A DNA stretch of 64,000 nucleotides from Streptomyces sp. XY006. GTDB taxonomy: Bacteria; Actinomycetota; Actinomycetes; Streptomycetales; Streptomycetaceae. Numbering within the stretch: the first letter of the stretch is position 1; each line of letters starts with the position of its first letter. The notes below the pieces were generated by a model, which saw only the letters and a program-made list of their open reading frames with translations, made no database searches and had not been told where the DNA came from. The stretch spans positions 20,090 to 84,089 of the forward strand of contig NZ_NOKT01000035.1 of the NCBI RefSeq assembly GCF_002237655.1. The letters run 5' to 3'. Position numbers and translations under genes: made by a program. Positions 54,537 through 63,899 of the stretch are shown here, one piece after another.

Positions 54537-55157
54537 TCAGGTGTGCGCGCCCTGCATGGCGAGCGAGTGCAGGAACCGCATCAGCGTCATCAGGACGTCC
54601 CGGCTGGAGGCGCGGCGGCGGGCGTCGCACTCCATGATCGGGATGTCCGGGGTGAGGTCGAGGGCCGTGCGCAGTTCCTCGATGTCGTAACGGGGCGCGT
54701 CGGGGAAGGTGTTGATGGCGACCACGAAGGGCACGCCGCGCTCCTCCAGGCGCCCCATGACGTCGAAGCTGACCTCCAGCCGGCGGGTGTCGACCAGGAC
54801 CACCGCGCCGAGCGCGCCCTCGAACAGGCCGTTCCACAGGAACCAGAAGCGCTGCTGTCCGGGCGTGCCGAAGAGGTAGAGCACGAGCTGCTCGGTGATG
54901 CTGATGCGCCCGAAGTCCATGGCGACGGTGGTGGCCGTCTTGGACGCGGAGCCGAAGTTGTCGTCGACACCGATGCCGGCCTGCGTCATGGTCTCCTCGG
55001 TGGTCAGCGGTGTGATCTCGCTGACGGAGCCGACCATGGTCGTCTTGCCGACGCCGAAGCCACCCACGATCACGATCTTGGCCGCGGCCTGCGCCGTGTG
55101 GGGCAGCTGGTCCTCGGCCCGGGGGCCCGGGATGGTGTCAGAGCCGTTGAAGTCCAT
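54537..55157 (-). CDS. rarD: Conservon GTP-binding protein
   Basis: A 206-residue small Ras-like ATPase/GTPase of the conservon CvnD type. Walker A GGFGVGKTT (32-40), switch region ETMTQAGIGVDD, Walker B-like VAMDFGRI, and the DTRRL / INTFPDAP base-recognition region (NTFPDA replacing NKxD as in this family). Bacterial Ras-like switches of this kind act at the membrane with the roadblock protein RarB. The start overlaps the rarC end by 20 nt. A gap of 63 nt separates it from the P450. Confidence 0.95.
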   Translation of the reverse strand: MDFNGSDTIPGPRAEDQLPHTAQAAAKIVIVGGFGVGKTTMVGSVSEITPLTTEETMTQAGIGVDDNFGSASKTATTVAMDFGRISITEQLVLYLFGTPGQQRFWFLWNGLFEGALGAVVLVDTRRLEVSFDVMGRLEERGVPFVVAINTFPDAPRYDIEELRTALDLTPDIPIMECDARRRASSRDVLMTLMRFLHSLAMQGAHT

Positions 55158-55542
55158 TCATCACCGCTTCGAGAAGGGACCGGTCGGAACGCGCCTTGCG
55201 GACGATGGGGGCGCGTGCCTGTACCAGTTCCGCCGTCAGCATCTCGGTGAGCAGCACGCCCATCGCGCTGAACGGCAGGTGGAGGTAGGCCGACAGCTCG
55301 GCCACGGACAGCGGGGCGGCGCAGAGCCGGAGCAGCGCCGCCTGCTCGGGGGAGGCGGAGGGCGGCGGGTCCGCGGCACGCGCCACGATTAACGTCACCA
55401 GGTCGAGCTCGGCGCGTTCGCCGTCCGGGCCGGCCACCACGTACATCCGCTCGGGATTCCTGACCTTGCCCTCGCCCTCCTGGGCGGGCTGCGGGGGCGG
55501 CTCGGGTGCGGGGCTGCGCCGCTGGCGTTGCGGAGGGGTCAT
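55138..55542 (-). CDS. rarC: Conservon DUF742 protein
   Basis: A 134-residue DUF742 (CvnC-type) protein. A Pro/Gln-rich N-terminus precedes the conserved MYVVAGPDGERAELDLVTLIVA and a winged-helix-like helical part (PEQAALLRLCAAPLSVAELSAYLHLPFSAMGVLLTEML). It ends VRKARSDRSLLEAVMNGLQRL. It is thought to bridge the kinase-like, roadblock and GTPase components. The ATG overlaps the rarB stop by 4 nt (ATGA). Confidence 0.95.
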   Translation of the reverse strand: MTPPQRQRRSPAPEPPPQPAQEGEGKVRNPERMYVVAGPDGERAELDLVTLIVARAADPPPSASPEQAALLRLCAAPLSVAELSAYLHLPFSAMGVLLTEMLTAELVQARAPIVRKARSDRSLLEAVMNGLQRL

Positions 55543-55946
55543 ACGATCTGCCCGTTTCGCCGGGGCGGACTGGTCAGGTGGCCGCCGATCCGGACGACGA
55601 GGTCGCGCATCATCGCGCTCATCCGGCCCGGTTCGCACCGCACGTCGGAGAGGACCGCGAGGAAGGCGTTGGCGCCGGCGTTCATCAGGTAGAAGTAGCC
55701 GCGGTCGATCTCGATCATGACGAGCTTCATCTCCCCGTCGCCGACGCTGAGTTCCTGGCAGACGCTGCCGGCCAGGGACTGCAGGCCGGCGCAGGCCGCG
55801 GCGACCCGGTCGGCCGCGTCGGGCTCGCCGCCGTAGCGGGCGATGCGCAGGCCGTCGGCCGAGAGCACCACGATCATCTCGATGCCCGGCACGCCGTCGG
55901 CGAGTTGCTTGAGCATCCAGTCGAAGTTGCCTCGCTGCTGGATCAC
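55539..55946 (-). CDS. rarB: Conservon roadblock/LC7 protein
   Basis: A 135-residue roadblock/LC7 domain protein (CvnB type). FDWMLKQLADGVPGIEMIVVLSADGLRIA is the first helix and strands, then AAACAGLQSLAGSVCQEL and YFYLMNAGANAFLAVLSD. In MglB-type systems roadblock proteins act as GTPase-activating partners, here presumably of RarD. GTG start inside a GTGA overlap with rarA. Confidence 0.95.
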   Translation of the reverse strand: MIQQRGNFDWMLKQLADGVPGIEMIVVLSADGLRIARYGGEPDAADRVAAACAGLQSLAGSVCQELSVGDGEMKLVMIEIDRGYFYLMNAGANAFLAVLSDVRCEPGRMSAMMRDLVVRIGGHLTSPPRRNGQIV

Positions 55947-57586
55947 TTGAGGTCCCCCTCGTCATCGGCCTCGGTCGGGGCCGGGTCATTGAGCAGGTGC
56001 AGGTACTTGGTGGGGTTGCGGATGAAGTCGGTCGGGTGGGTGCCGGGCTCGATGCCCTGCTTGAGCCCCTCCCAGAAGGCCTCCAGACCCTTGCCGGGGG
56101 CGTCGGGAGCGCTCATGTCCCGCAGGGGCGGCACCTCGGGCTCCTTGGCCGCGGCCCAGGGGTTGTACTCGCCCCGTTCCTCGGCCTCCCGGTCCTCCTT
56201 CTCGTAGGCGGCCTGCTGGGCGAGTCGCTCGGCGAGCGGCATCTTCACCCGGCTGCGGCGCTGCGGCAGGCCGTTGGCCGTCCACTCGGTGACCTCGGGG
56301 ACGTCGTCGTCCTCCAGCGAGACCGTGGCCGGGATCTTCGGCATGGTGGGGCGGCGCCTCTTCGGGGCGCGCTTCGGCCCCTCGGGGATGCCGACCGTCA
56401 TGGGGATGCCGGTGGCGCCGATGCCGTGGGCGAGTCCCACACCGGGCGCGTGGGTGATCATCTCGCTCGGCACGATGAGGATGGCCCGGACCCCGCCGTA
56501 GGCGGAGGCGCGCAGCGAGACCTCCATGTTGTACGCCGTGCACAGCCGGCCGACGACGGCCAGGCCCAGGCGCGGGTGCTCGCCGATGTCCTGGAGGTCG
56601 ACGCCCGCCTTGGCGGCCTCCAGCATGCCCTCGATCCGGGTCCGGGCCTCCTCGTTGAGGTTGACGCCGCCGTCCTCGATCTCGATGCAGACGCCGGTCT
56701 GCACCTCGGTGGCGGTGACGTGGACCTTGGTCTGGGGCGGCGAGTAGCGCGTGGCGTTGTCGAGGAGCTCGGCGGCGGCGTGGATGACCGGCTCGACGTA
56801 GATGCCCTTGACGCTGACCTTGGCGATGGAGGCCAGCTGGATGCGCCGGTACTCCAGGATGCGGGACATGGCGCCGCGCAGCGTGCTGTAGAGCGAGACC
56901 GGCTCGGGCCACTGGCGACCGGGGCGGCCGCCGCCGAGGACGGAGACGGAGTCGGCGAGGCGGCCGATCAGCGCGTTGCCGTGGTCGATGCGCAGCAGGT
57001 CGTCGAAGACCTCGGGGTTGCGGCCGTGGTCCTCCTCCATCTCCCTGAGTTCCTGGGCCTGCTGGTGGATGATCGCCTGCACACGGCGGGCGACACTGAC
57101 GAAGGACCGCGCCGCGGCGTCCCGCATGACCACTTCGTGGTCGACGATCTTCAGGGCCGTCAGGAGCGTCTCGTGCAGCGGCGCGGGCAGGTCGCGGTAC
57201 TCGGGGTGCGCGAGGCCCAGCTTGCGAATCGCCTCTCTGGGGGATTCTCCGGTGTGCAGCAGGTTGAGCGCGGCGGGGAAGATCTCCCGGGAGAACCGGA
57301 GGAACTCCCTTTCGTGGGCGGCGATCCGCTGTTCCAGAGACGCGCTGTGCCGGGCGTGCTCACCCTGCTGCCTGCGCAGCGCACGGCCGCGGCGCACCGC
57401 CACCACCGTCATGGCGATGACCAGCACGGTGGCGATGCCACCCACCCAGCCGACGGCGGGCCGGGCCGGCGCCGACACCAGGGCGACGGCGGCTCCGGTC
57501 GCCGCGGCCATCGCTATGGCGGGCAGCAACAGCAGGCGGGCGTAGGGACGTTCACCGCGGACAGGGGGGGATTGAACACTCACCAT
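55943..57586 (-). CDS. rarA: Conservon membrane histidine-kinase-like protein
   Basis: A 547-residue CvnA-type sensor. Two membrane helices lie close together (about 17-37 and 45-63). A coiled-coil stretch and a helical dimerisation region follow (FLRFSREIFPAALNLLHTGESP, GNALIGRLADSVSVLGGG), then an HATPase domain with N box AAELLDNATRYSPP and G boxes VEIEDGGVNL-like / HPRLGLAVVGRLC. The canonical phospho-acceptor H-box is not visible, so autophosphorylation is doubtful. The C-terminal 170 residues are charged and disordered with RRR and Glu-rich segments. It starts the rarA-B-C-D-E operon, in which four of five genes overlap. Confidence 0.95.
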   Translation of the reverse strand: MVSVQSPPVRGERPYARLLLLPAIAMAAATGAAVALVSAPARPAVGWVGGIATVLVIAMTVVAVRRGRALRRQQGEHARHSASLEQRIAAHEREFLRFSREIFPAALNLLHTGESPREAIRKLGLAHPEYRDLPAPLHETLLTALKIVDHEVVMRDAAARSFVSVARRVQAIIHQQAQELREMEEDHGRNPEVFDDLLRIDHGNALIGRLADSVSVLGGGRPGRQWPEPVSLYSTLRGAMSRILEYRRIQLASIAKVSVKGIYVEPVIHAAAELLDNATRYSPPQTKVHVTATEVQTGVCIEIEDGGVNLNEEARTRIEGMLEAAKAGVDLQDIGEHPRLGLAVVGRLCTAYNMEVSLRASAYGGVRAILIVPSEMITHAPGVGLAHGIGATGIPMTVGIPEGPKRAPKRRRPTMPKIPATVSLEDDDVPEVTEWTANGLPQRRSRVKMPLAERLAQQAAYEKEDREAEERGEYNPWAAAKEPEVPPLRDMSAPDAPGKGLEAFWEGLKQGIEPGTHPTDFIRNPTKYLHLLNDPAPTEADDEGDLK

Positions 57587-57903
57587 GTAGGCCTTCTGAC
57601 AGAAGTCGGCTGGGGTTCAGGGGAACGTGCAGAGGGGTAGGTCATGAGACTGTCGGACTTTCCACACATGGGGGAACAAGCGCACGAATTCACCTCAAGC
57701 CGGTGCGCTGCGGGCGAGCTTAGTCCGACCGGATCATCGCCGTGTCATACTTAGCAAGCGCCTGAAAGCGGACACGGAGGGATAGTAGGCTCGCTCGTTT
57801 ACACGCTGCGACACCATTCGAATGCGCACCGTAGCCACGAACAGACATACGAAAGCCCACTCACCGTGACGGGTGAATGGACTTCAGTACGAGGCGGGTG
57901 CGG
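57587..57903 (-). promoter_or_regulatory. rar upstream region and helicase terminator
   Basis: This 317-nt gap has no gene. Near its right end CCACTCACC-GTGACG-GGTGAATGG (57857-57880) is a hairpin followed on the minus strand by GCTTTCG, the likely terminator of the helicase gene. Nearer rarA, a -10-like TACTAT (minus strand, about 57783-57788) lacks a good -35, suggesting an alternative sigma factor or weak promoter. The A/T content here is clearly above the surroundings. Confidence 0.5.
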
Positions 57904-60705
57904 TCACCCCACCGACGAGTAGGCGACGACGCCCCGCAGCAACAGATCGACGGCCTTGCGCGCGTTCTTCACGACGGAGGACCCCTGCGGCGCCGCCGCC
58001 GCGATCTGCCCCAGCACGTCGATGACCTGCTTGCACCACCGCACGAAGTCCCCCGCGGGCATCTCCGCCTCGCGCAGCACCTCGTCGAGCCCCTTCCCGG
58101 AGGCCCACATGTAGGCGGGCCAGGCGAAGCCGAGATCGGGCTCGCGCTGCCCGACCCCTTCGGTCTGGGTGATCCGGAACTCCTCCTCCAGCGCGTCCAG
58201 CCGGCCCCAGATCCGCACCATCTCGCCCAGCGCGGCCTTGGCCTTGCCCGTCGGCAGCTTCGGCGCCATCGCGTCGTCCCCGACACGCGCCTCGTACACC
58301 AACGCGGAGACGCATCCGGCCAGTTCGGCCGGGCCGAGCCCCTCCCAGACGCCCTCGCGCAGGCACTCGCTCGCGAGCAGGTCCAGCTCGCCGTACAGCC
58401 GCGCGAGCCGCTTGCCGTGCTCGGTGACCTCGTCGGCGCGCAGGTAGTCCAGCTCGGTCAGCAGCGCGACGATACGGTCGAACGTCCGGGCGATGGTGTT
58501 CGTGCGGCCCTCGATCCGCCGCTCCAGCTGCGAGGTGTCCCGCAGCAGCCGGTGGTACCGCTCGGCCCAGCGGGCGTGGTCCTCCCGGTCGCTGCACCCG
58601 TGGCACGGATGCGCGCGCAGCTCGGTCCGCAGCCGGGCGATCTCGCGGTCGTCCGCCGCCTGGGAGCGCCGCTTGCGGTGCCGGTCGGCGGGGATGTGCC
58701 CGGCCTTGGTGCGCAGCGCCGACGCCAGATCCCGGCGGGACTGCGGGGAGCGGGGGTTGAAGGACTTCGGGATCCGCATCCGCTCCAACGGCTCGACGGG
58801 GACCGGGAAGTCGATGGAGGCCAGCCGCTTCACCTGCCGCTCGGCGGTCAGCACCAGCGGACGCGGCCCGTCGTGGTGGTCGAAGCCGCGGTGGCCGTTC
58901 GAACGGCCCGCGGGCAGGCCCGGGTCCAGCACCAGCGCCAGGCCGGCGTACTTGCCGGTGGGCACGTGGATGACGTCACCCGGCTTGAGCTTCTCCAGCG
59001 CGACGGCGGCCTCCGCGCGCCGCTGTGCCGCGCCCTGCCGGGCCAGTTCGTTCTCCCGGTCCTTCAGCTCGCGGCGCAGCCGCGCGTACTCCTCGAAGTC
59101 GCCGAGGTGGCAGGTCATGGAGGCCTTGTAGCCCTCCAGACCCTCCTCGTTGCGCTGCACCTGCCGCGAGATCCCGACGACCGACTTGTCCGCCTGGAAC
59201 TGCGCGAAGGACGTCTCCAGCAGCTCGCGCGAGCGGTGCCGGCCGAACTGCTCGACCAGGTTGACCGCCATGTTGTACGACGGCCTGAAGCTGGAGCGCA
59301 GCGGGTACGTGCGCGTGCCCGCGAGACCGGCCAGGTGCTCGGGGTTCATCCCGCGCTGCCACAGCACCACCGCGTGGCCCTCGACATCGATGCCGCGCCG
59401 CCCGGCCCGGCCCGTCAGCTGGGTGAACTCGCCCGGGGTGATGTCCGCGTGCTGCTCGCCGTTCCACTTGACGAGCTTCTCCAGGACCACCGAGCGGGCG
59501 GGCATGTTGATGCCGAGGGCGAGGGTCTCGGTCGCGAACACGGCCTTGACCAGGCCGCGGACGAACAGCTCCTCGACGACCTCCTTGAAGGTCGGCAGCA
59601 TGCCCGCGTGGTGGGCGGCGATGCCGCGCTCCAGACCCTCCAGCCACTCGTAGTAGCCCAGGACGTGCAGGTCCTCGCGCGGGATGGACGCCGTGCGCTC
59701 CTCCACGAGGGAGCGGACCCGCTGCCGCGCCTCCTCGTCGTTGAGCCGCAGGCCCGCGTACAGGCACTGCTGGACGGCGGCCTCGCAGGCGGCGCGGCTG
59801 AAGATGAAGGTGATGGCGGGCAGCAGCCCCTCGGCGTCGAGCCGCTCGATGACCTCGGGCCGGCTGGGCGTCCACACCCGGGACCGCTGCCTGCGCTCAC
59901 GCTCGCGGTCGGCCTCGCGCAGCCGGCCGCGCCGGCGGTCCTGGTACGACGGCCGGCTCGCCTCCATGCGCGCCATGCGCGTCAGGTCGGGGTTGACGGC
60001 CTTCTTGTGGCCCTCGCCCTCCTCGAAGAGGTCGTACATCCGCCGGCCGGCCAGCACGTGCTGGAACAGCGGCACCGGCCGGTGCTCGGAGACGATCACC
60101 TCGGTGTCGCCGCGGACCGTGTCGAGCCAGTCGCCGAACTCCTCGGCGTTCGACACGGTCGCCGAGAGCGAGACCAGCGTGACCGACTCGGGCAGGTGGA
60201 TGATCACCTCTTCCCAGACGGCGCCCCGGAACCGGTCGGAGAGGTAGTGCACCTCGTCCATGACCACGTAGCCGAGGCCCAGGAGGGTCTGGGAACCGGC
60301 GTACAGCATGTTCCGCAGCACCTCGGTGGTCATCACGACCACCGGGGCGTCGGAGTTGACGCTGTTGTCGCCGGTGAGCAGGCCCACCTTGTCCGTGCCG
60401 TAGCGGCGGCACAGGTCGGCGTACTTCTGGTTCGACAGCGCCTTGATGGGTGTCGTGTAGAAGCACTTCTTGCCCTGCTGGAGGGCGAGGTGGACGGCGA
60501 ACTCGCCGACGATCGTCTTGCCGGAGCCGGTGGGCGCGGCCACCAGCACGCCCTTCCCCGCTTCGAGCGCCTGGCAGGCCTCGATCTGGAAGGGGTCGAG
60601 GCCGAAGTCGTACATCTCGCGGAAGGAGGCGAGCGCGGTGGCCTGCTCGGCAGCGCGCTTGCGGGCTGCCGCGTACCGCTCGGCCGGTGAGAGGTCCTCT
60701 GTCAT
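57904..60705 (-). CDS. Ski2/Mtr4-like DEAD/DEAH RNA helicase
   Basis: A 933-residue Ski2-like helicase. Motif I is APTGSGKT (Lys63), motif II DEVH (150-153, VVMDEVHYLSD), motif III SATVSN, motif V region FATETLALGINMPARSV and motif VI QLTGRAGRRGID. An Arg-rich insert (RRRGRLREADRERERRQRSR) lies between the RecA domains. The long C-terminal half resembles the rRNA-processing arch/DSHCT domains (LKPGDVIHVPTGKYAGLALVL, LDALEEEFRITQTEGVGQREPDLGFAWPAYMWASGKGLDEVL). It probably unwinds structured RNA for decay or rRNA processing. A CxxC pair (HPCHGCSDRE) may bind a metal. Last gene before a terminator; upstream of it is the lipid kinase. Confidence 0.95.
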   Translation of the reverse strand: MTEDLSPAERYAAARKRAAEQATALASFREMYDFGLDPFQIEACQALEAGKGVLVAAPTGSGKTIVGEFAVHLALQQGKKCFYTTPIKALSNQKYADLCRRYGTDKVGLLTGDNSVNSDAPVVVMTTEVLRNMLYAGSQTLLGLGYVVMDEVHYLSDRFRGAVWEEVIIHLPESVTLVSLSATVSNAEEFGDWLDTVRGDTEVIVSEHRPVPLFQHVLAGRRMYDLFEEGEGHKKAVNPDLTRMARMEASRPSYQDRRRGRLREADRERERRQRSRVWTPSRPEVIERLDAEGLLPAITFIFSRAACEAAVQQCLYAGLRLNDEEARQRVRSLVEERTASIPREDLHVLGYYEWLEGLERGIAAHHAGMLPTFKEVVEELFVRGLVKAVFATETLALGINMPARSVVLEKLVKWNGEQHADITPGEFTQLTGRAGRRGIDVEGHAVVLWQRGMNPEHLAGLAGTRTYPLRSSFRPSYNMAVNLVEQFGRHRSRELLETSFAQFQADKSVVGISRQVQRNEEGLEGYKASMTCHLGDFEEYARLRRELKDRENELARQGAAQRRAEAAVALEKLKPGDVIHVPTGKYAGLALVLDPGLPAGRSNGHRGFDHHDGPRPLVLTAERQVKRLASIDFPVPVEPLERMRIPKSFNPRSPQSRRDLASALRTKAGHIPADRHRKRRSQAADDREIARLRTELRAHPCHGCSDREDHARWAERYHRLLRDTSQLERRIEGRTNTIARTFDRIVALLTELDYLRADEVTEHGKRLARLYGELDLLASECLREGVWEGLGPAELAGCVSALVYEARVGDDAMAPKLPTGKAKAALGEMVRIWGRLDALEEEFRITQTEGVGQREPDLGFAWPAYMWASGKGLDEVLREAEMPAGDFVRWCKQVIDVLGQIAAAAPQGSSVVKNARKAVDLLLRGVVAYSSVG

Positions 60706-60806
60706 CGTGCTTTCGAGCGTACCGGGCCGCACTGACAACAGGACGATCATTATCCGGATCCGCTCCCGGCAAACCCGGGATCGGCGCAGCTCAGGGGCGG
60801 CGGACC

Positions 60807-61697
60807 TCAGGGGCCGACGACCCGCACGCCCCCGCGCACGCAGCGCGCCGTCAGCGGCAGCGGGCCGAGCGGCTCCCCGTCGGCGTAGCCGGTGACGTCC
60901 TCGGCGGCGATCTCGACCCGGGCCGCGCGCACCACGGTCACCTTCGGGTGGTCGACGTGCGTGCCCCGGTACACCCTCGGGAACACCCGCAGCAGCGTCG
61001 CACGGCTGCAGTCGCCGACCACGGTGATGTCGAACAGCCCGTCGGTCAGGTCGGCGCCGGGGCAGATCCGCATGCCGCCGCCGTAGGAGGAGCCGTTGCC
61101 GACGGCCACGAGGGTGGCCTCGATCTCGCGCACCTCGCCGTCGTCGAGCCGGATGCGGTACGGAAGGGGCCGGAACGCGGCCAGTTCGGCGATCATCGCC
61201 AGGTCGTACTTCAGCCGTCCGGCGGGGCGGCGCATACGGTTGCCCCGGTCGTTGACGCGGGAGTCGAAGCCGGAGGCGAGGACCGTGCCGAACCAGCGGT
61301 CGCCGACCCGGCCGAGGTCGACGTCCCGGATGCGGTCGCACCTGAGGGCGTCGGCGATCATGCGGCCCGCCGCGTCCGGCCGGCGCACGGGCAGGCCGAG
61401 GGCGCGGGCGAAGTCGTTGCCGGTGCCGGCCGCGACCAGGCCGAGCGGGGTGCGTGTGCCCGCGACCGCCCGCAGCGCGAGGCCGGCCATGCCGTCGCCG
61501 CCGACGGCGATCAGCGCCCCGGTGCCGCCCTCGACGGCGGCACGGGCGCGGACGAGGGCGTCGTCGGCGTCCTCCCCCACGACGGTACGCACCGAGAAGC
61601 CGGCCGCCCGCAACGCGGAAGCGGCCGGCTGCGCCGCGCGGGCGCCCCGGCCGCGGCCCGCGGTGGGGTTGACGAAGAGGGTGATCTCGCTGGTCAC
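60807..61697 (-). CDS. Diacylglycerol kinase-like lipid kinase
   Basis: A 296-residue DgkB/YegS-type lipid kinase. FVNPTAGRGRGAR at the start is the ATP-phosphate loop, VGGDGMAGLALRAVAG the GGDG catalytic motif and LVAAGTGNDFARALGLP the third motif. Metal-linked PGADLTDGLFDI follows in the C-terminal beta-sandwich. It recycles diacylglycerol to phosphatidic acid or phosphorylates another lipid. GTG start, 31 nt after the tatC stop region and in the same direction. Confidence 0.94.
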   Translation of the reverse strand: MTSEITLFVNPTAGRGRGARAAQPAASALRAAGFSVRTVVGEDADDALVRARAAVEGGTGALIAVGGDGMAGLALRAVAGTRTPLGLVAAGTGNDFARALGLPVRRPDAAGRMIADALRCDRIRDVDLGRVGDRWFGTVLASGFDSRVNDRGNRMRRPAGRLKYDLAMIAELAAFRPLPYRIRLDDGEVREIEATLVAVGNGSSYGGGMRICPGADLTDGLFDITVVGDCSRATLLRVFPRVYRGTHVDHPKVTVVRAARVEIAAEDVTGYADGEPLGPLPLTARCVRGGVRVVGP

Positions 61698-61728
61698 GAG
61701 AGTGACCTTACGAGCTGCCCGGTGATCC

Positions 61729-62691
61729 TCAGGTCACGTCGTCATAACCGTTGACCCGCTCCGTCCGGTCGGCGCTCGCCTGCTCGGGCAGGGCGGCCCG
61801 GCTGGTGGTCACGGGCTCGATCTCGCCGATGTCCTCGGGGGTGAGGTCCAGTTCGGAGGCCTCGTCGTCAGCCGGGCCGAGGGCCTCGCGGCGGCTGCGG
61901 CGGTGGTCGTTCACCAGGGAGAAGGCGACTGCGGCGAAGTACAGGATCCAGATCGGCGCCGCGAGCGCCAGCATGGTCAGCGGGTCGGTGCTGGGCGTGG
62001 CGATGGCGGCGAAGACCGTGATGCCCATGATCATGCCGCGCCACCAGCCGAGCATCCGCTTGCCGGTGATCACGCCGGTGAGGTTGAGCATGACCAGCAG
62101 CAGCGGCAGCTCGAAGGAGAGGCCGAAGACGAGCACCATCCGCATGACCAGGTCGAGCAGGTCGTCCAGCGGGAGGAGGTTGGACGTGCCGCCCGGCGTG
62201 AACTCGAGCAGCACCTTCGCGGTGGTGGGCAGGACCGTGTACGCGAAGTAGGCGCCGACGAGGAACAGCGGGGCGCCCGTGGCGACGAAGGCGTAGGCGT
62301 ACTTCTTCTCGTGGCGGTGCAGTCCGGGGGCGACGAAGGCCCACAGCTGGTAGAGCCAGACCGGCGAGGCCAGCACGACACCGGCCATCAGGGACACCTT
62401 CAGGGCCAGCGTGAACGGCGTCAGCAGGCCGTTGATGGTGATCTGGGCACAGGGTTCGGTGCCCACCTGCGACTTGGCCAGTTCCGCGAAGGTCTTGTCA
62501 CAGCCGACCGAATCGAGGATCGGCTCGGTGATCAAGTTGATGATGTCGTTGTAGAAGAAGGCGGCGAAGACCGTGACGACGACGATCGCCAGAATCGCCT
62601 TGGCGAGCCGGTTGCGGAGCTCGCGAAGGTGCTCCGCGAGGGGCATCCGCCCCTCGGGGTCCCTCTCCTTCTTGCGGGCAGACTTCAGCAA
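61729..62691 (-). CDS. tatC: Sec-independent translocase TatC
   Basis: A 320-residue TatC with six membrane helices, the signal-peptide receptor of the twin-arginine translocase. The cytosolic N-terminus PLAEHLRELRNRLAKAI holds the Glu/Arg motif that contacts the RR signal. FTLALKVSLMAGVVLASPVWLYQLWAFVAPGLHRHEKKYA is the characteristic first periplasmic-to-TM3 stretch, and YFAYTVLPTTAKVLLEF follows. The charged C-terminal tail (about 60 residues) is an actinobacterial addition. The start is read as TTG (LLKSARKK), with GGGAACGTGGG upstream. 47 nt after tatA. Confidence 0.96.
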   Translation of the reverse strand: MLKSARKKERDPEGRMPLAEHLRELRNRLAKAILAIVVVTVFAAFFYNDIINLITEPILDSVGCDKTFAELAKSQVGTEPCAQITINGLLTPFTLALKVSLMAGVVLASPVWLYQLWAFVAPGLHRHEKKYAYAFVATGAPLFLVGAYFAYTVLPTTAKVLLEFTPGGTSNLLPLDDLLDLVMRMVLVFGLSFELPLLLVMLNLTGVITGKRMLGWWRGMIMGITVFAAIATPSTDPLTMLALAAPIWILYFAAVAFSLVNDHRRSRREALGPADDEASELDLTPEDIGEIEPVTTSRAALPEQASADRTERVNGYDDVT

Positions 62692-62738
62692 CCCACGTTC
62701 CCATCTCGTGCGGCGGGCCGGAGGTCACCGGCCCTGCG

Positions 62739-63020
62739 TCAGCGCTTGGTCGTGTCCGTCGGCTCGTTGACCGGGCGCGAGCTGGTCACGTCACCGGGAG
62801 CGGCCTGGATGGTGCGCTGCGCGGGCTCGTCGCCGTTGGGCGGGCCGGCCGGGGTCGTGGACGACTTGTTCTCGTCCTTCATCGCCTTGGCCTCGCTCTT
62901 GAGGATGCGGGCCGACTTGCCCAGCGACCGAGCCATGTCCGGAAGCTTCTTCGCGCCGAACAGCAGGATGATGACGACGAGGATGAGAATGATCTCGGGG
63001 GCTCCGAGCCTTCCGAACAT
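62739..63020 (-). CDS. tatA: Twin-arginine translocase subunit TatA
   Basis: A 93-residue TatA. One N-terminal membrane helix (APEIILILVVIILLFGAKKLPDMARSLGKS) contains the FGxxKLP hinge and leads into an amphipathic helix (ARILKSEAKAMKDE), then a disordered tail. It forms the protein-conducting pore with TatC. A separate TatB is not in this window. Streptomycetes use Tat heavily; the GHL10 protein at 14-15 kb carries a matching signal. Confidence 0.97.
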   Translation of the reverse strand: MFGRLGAPEIILILVVIILLFGAKKLPDMARSLGKSARILKSEAKAMKDENKSSTTPAGPPNGDEPAQRTIQAAPGDVTSSRPVNEPTDTTKR

Positions 63021-63278
63021 AAGTCTTTACCTTCTCACCGAGGCGGCTGTGTGGGGTGCTGTCCGACCAGCCGGACAAACGTCCGAACGATCGTCACGAC
63101 AGCGATCGTAACGCCCGGGGGTGAACGTGAGGCAATCCCTCTGCAACCCCTGTGCGTACTCCCGTCCGCGACCAGTGCCTCGTTAACCGGGTCGCGACCA
63201 GCAGCGTACCTGCCCGAACCGTCGAGGTGACAGGGCGAAGTGGCCCAAAACGCGGCTCAAGGGCGCCTGTCCGACGAC

Positions 63279-63473
63279 TCACAAGGCGTCCACCGCCCGG
63301 GCGGCGCTCTCCGTGGCCCGCTCCAGGTCCTCGGCGGCGCGGCTGATCCGGCGCGCCGAGTCCGTGACCTGCCTGCCCAGACGCTGTGCCTCCACGAACA
63401 CCCGCACGGCGAGCACCCCCAGCACGGCGAGACCCAGGAAACCCACAGCGATCGCGAACATCGGCCAGAACAT
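63279..63473 (-). CDS. Small single-helix membrane protein
   Basis: A 64-residue protein of unknown function. One N-terminal membrane helix (FWPMFAIAVGFLGLAVLGVLAVRVFV) is followed by an amphipathic helix with heptad pattern (QRLGRQVTDSARRISRAAEDLERATESAARAV). The layout is like a TatA/DUF948 small protein and it sits just upstream of tatA in the same direction, but it lacks the FGxxKLP hinge. The 45-nt gap to the next gene and shared direction suggest one transcript. Confidence 0.75.
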   Translation of the reverse strand: MFWPMFAIAVGFLGLAVLGVLAVRVFVEAQRLGRQVTDSARRISRAAEDLERATESAARAVDAL

Positions 63474-63518
63474 GACGCCGAGCCTAGACCGTGCCGCGGG
63501 GCCGGACGCCGCGACCCT

Positions 63519-63812
63519 CTAGACGGTGGAGTGGAGCCGCAGCGTCCGCACACCGCCGCCGGTGAGCAGCTCCACGATCCGCTCCCCCGCCGGCTTGCGG
63601 ACGGCCGCCCCGCACTCCGGGCAGGTGAAGGAGTAGAAGGTCGTCCGGCTCGTGGCGCCGATGGCCAGGCGCAGGGCGCTCGCGGTGAGCTCGAAGCGCT
63701 CCCGGCAGTCGGGGCAGCCCGCCCGGAACACCACCGGGGAGACGCTTCTCATCCCGGCGAACGCGGACTCCACCGTCATGCCCGGCACACCGGACGTCGC
63801 CGACTCGGTCAC
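63519..63812 (-). CDS. Small zinc-ribbon protein
   Basis: A 97-residue protein. Two CxxC knuckles (CPDC and CPEC) 34 residues apart form a probable zinc ribbon, with TASALRLAIGATSRTTFYSFTCPECGAAVRKP around the second. The C-terminus (GERIVELLTGGGVRTLRLHS) is a short beta/helix unit. Function unknown; ribbons of this kind occur in actinobacterial proteins that bind nucleic acid or other proteins. GTG start. An internal ATG (MTVESAF) is a possible alternative. Confidence 0.8.
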   Translation of the reverse strand: MTESATSGVPGMTVESAFAGMRSVSPVVFRAGCPDCRERFELTASALRLAIGATSRTTFYSFTCPECGAAVRKPAGERIVELLTGGGVRTLRLHSTV

Positions 63813-63899
63813 AGCCCTCGCTCCTCTTTCTCGGGTCGTTCGCCTGCGCCGCCCGACCGGGCGGCCTCGCCCGGCTGCCCGCGCGGTGGACGGCTCGGC

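Noticed and set aside
57904..61341. Very long open frame (1145 codons) suggesting a lipid-kinase-helicase fusion
   Set aside because: The N-terminal part is out-of-frame shadow of the lipid kinase and intergenic DNA; the helicase starts cleanly at MTEDLSPAERY, with family-like sequence from there.
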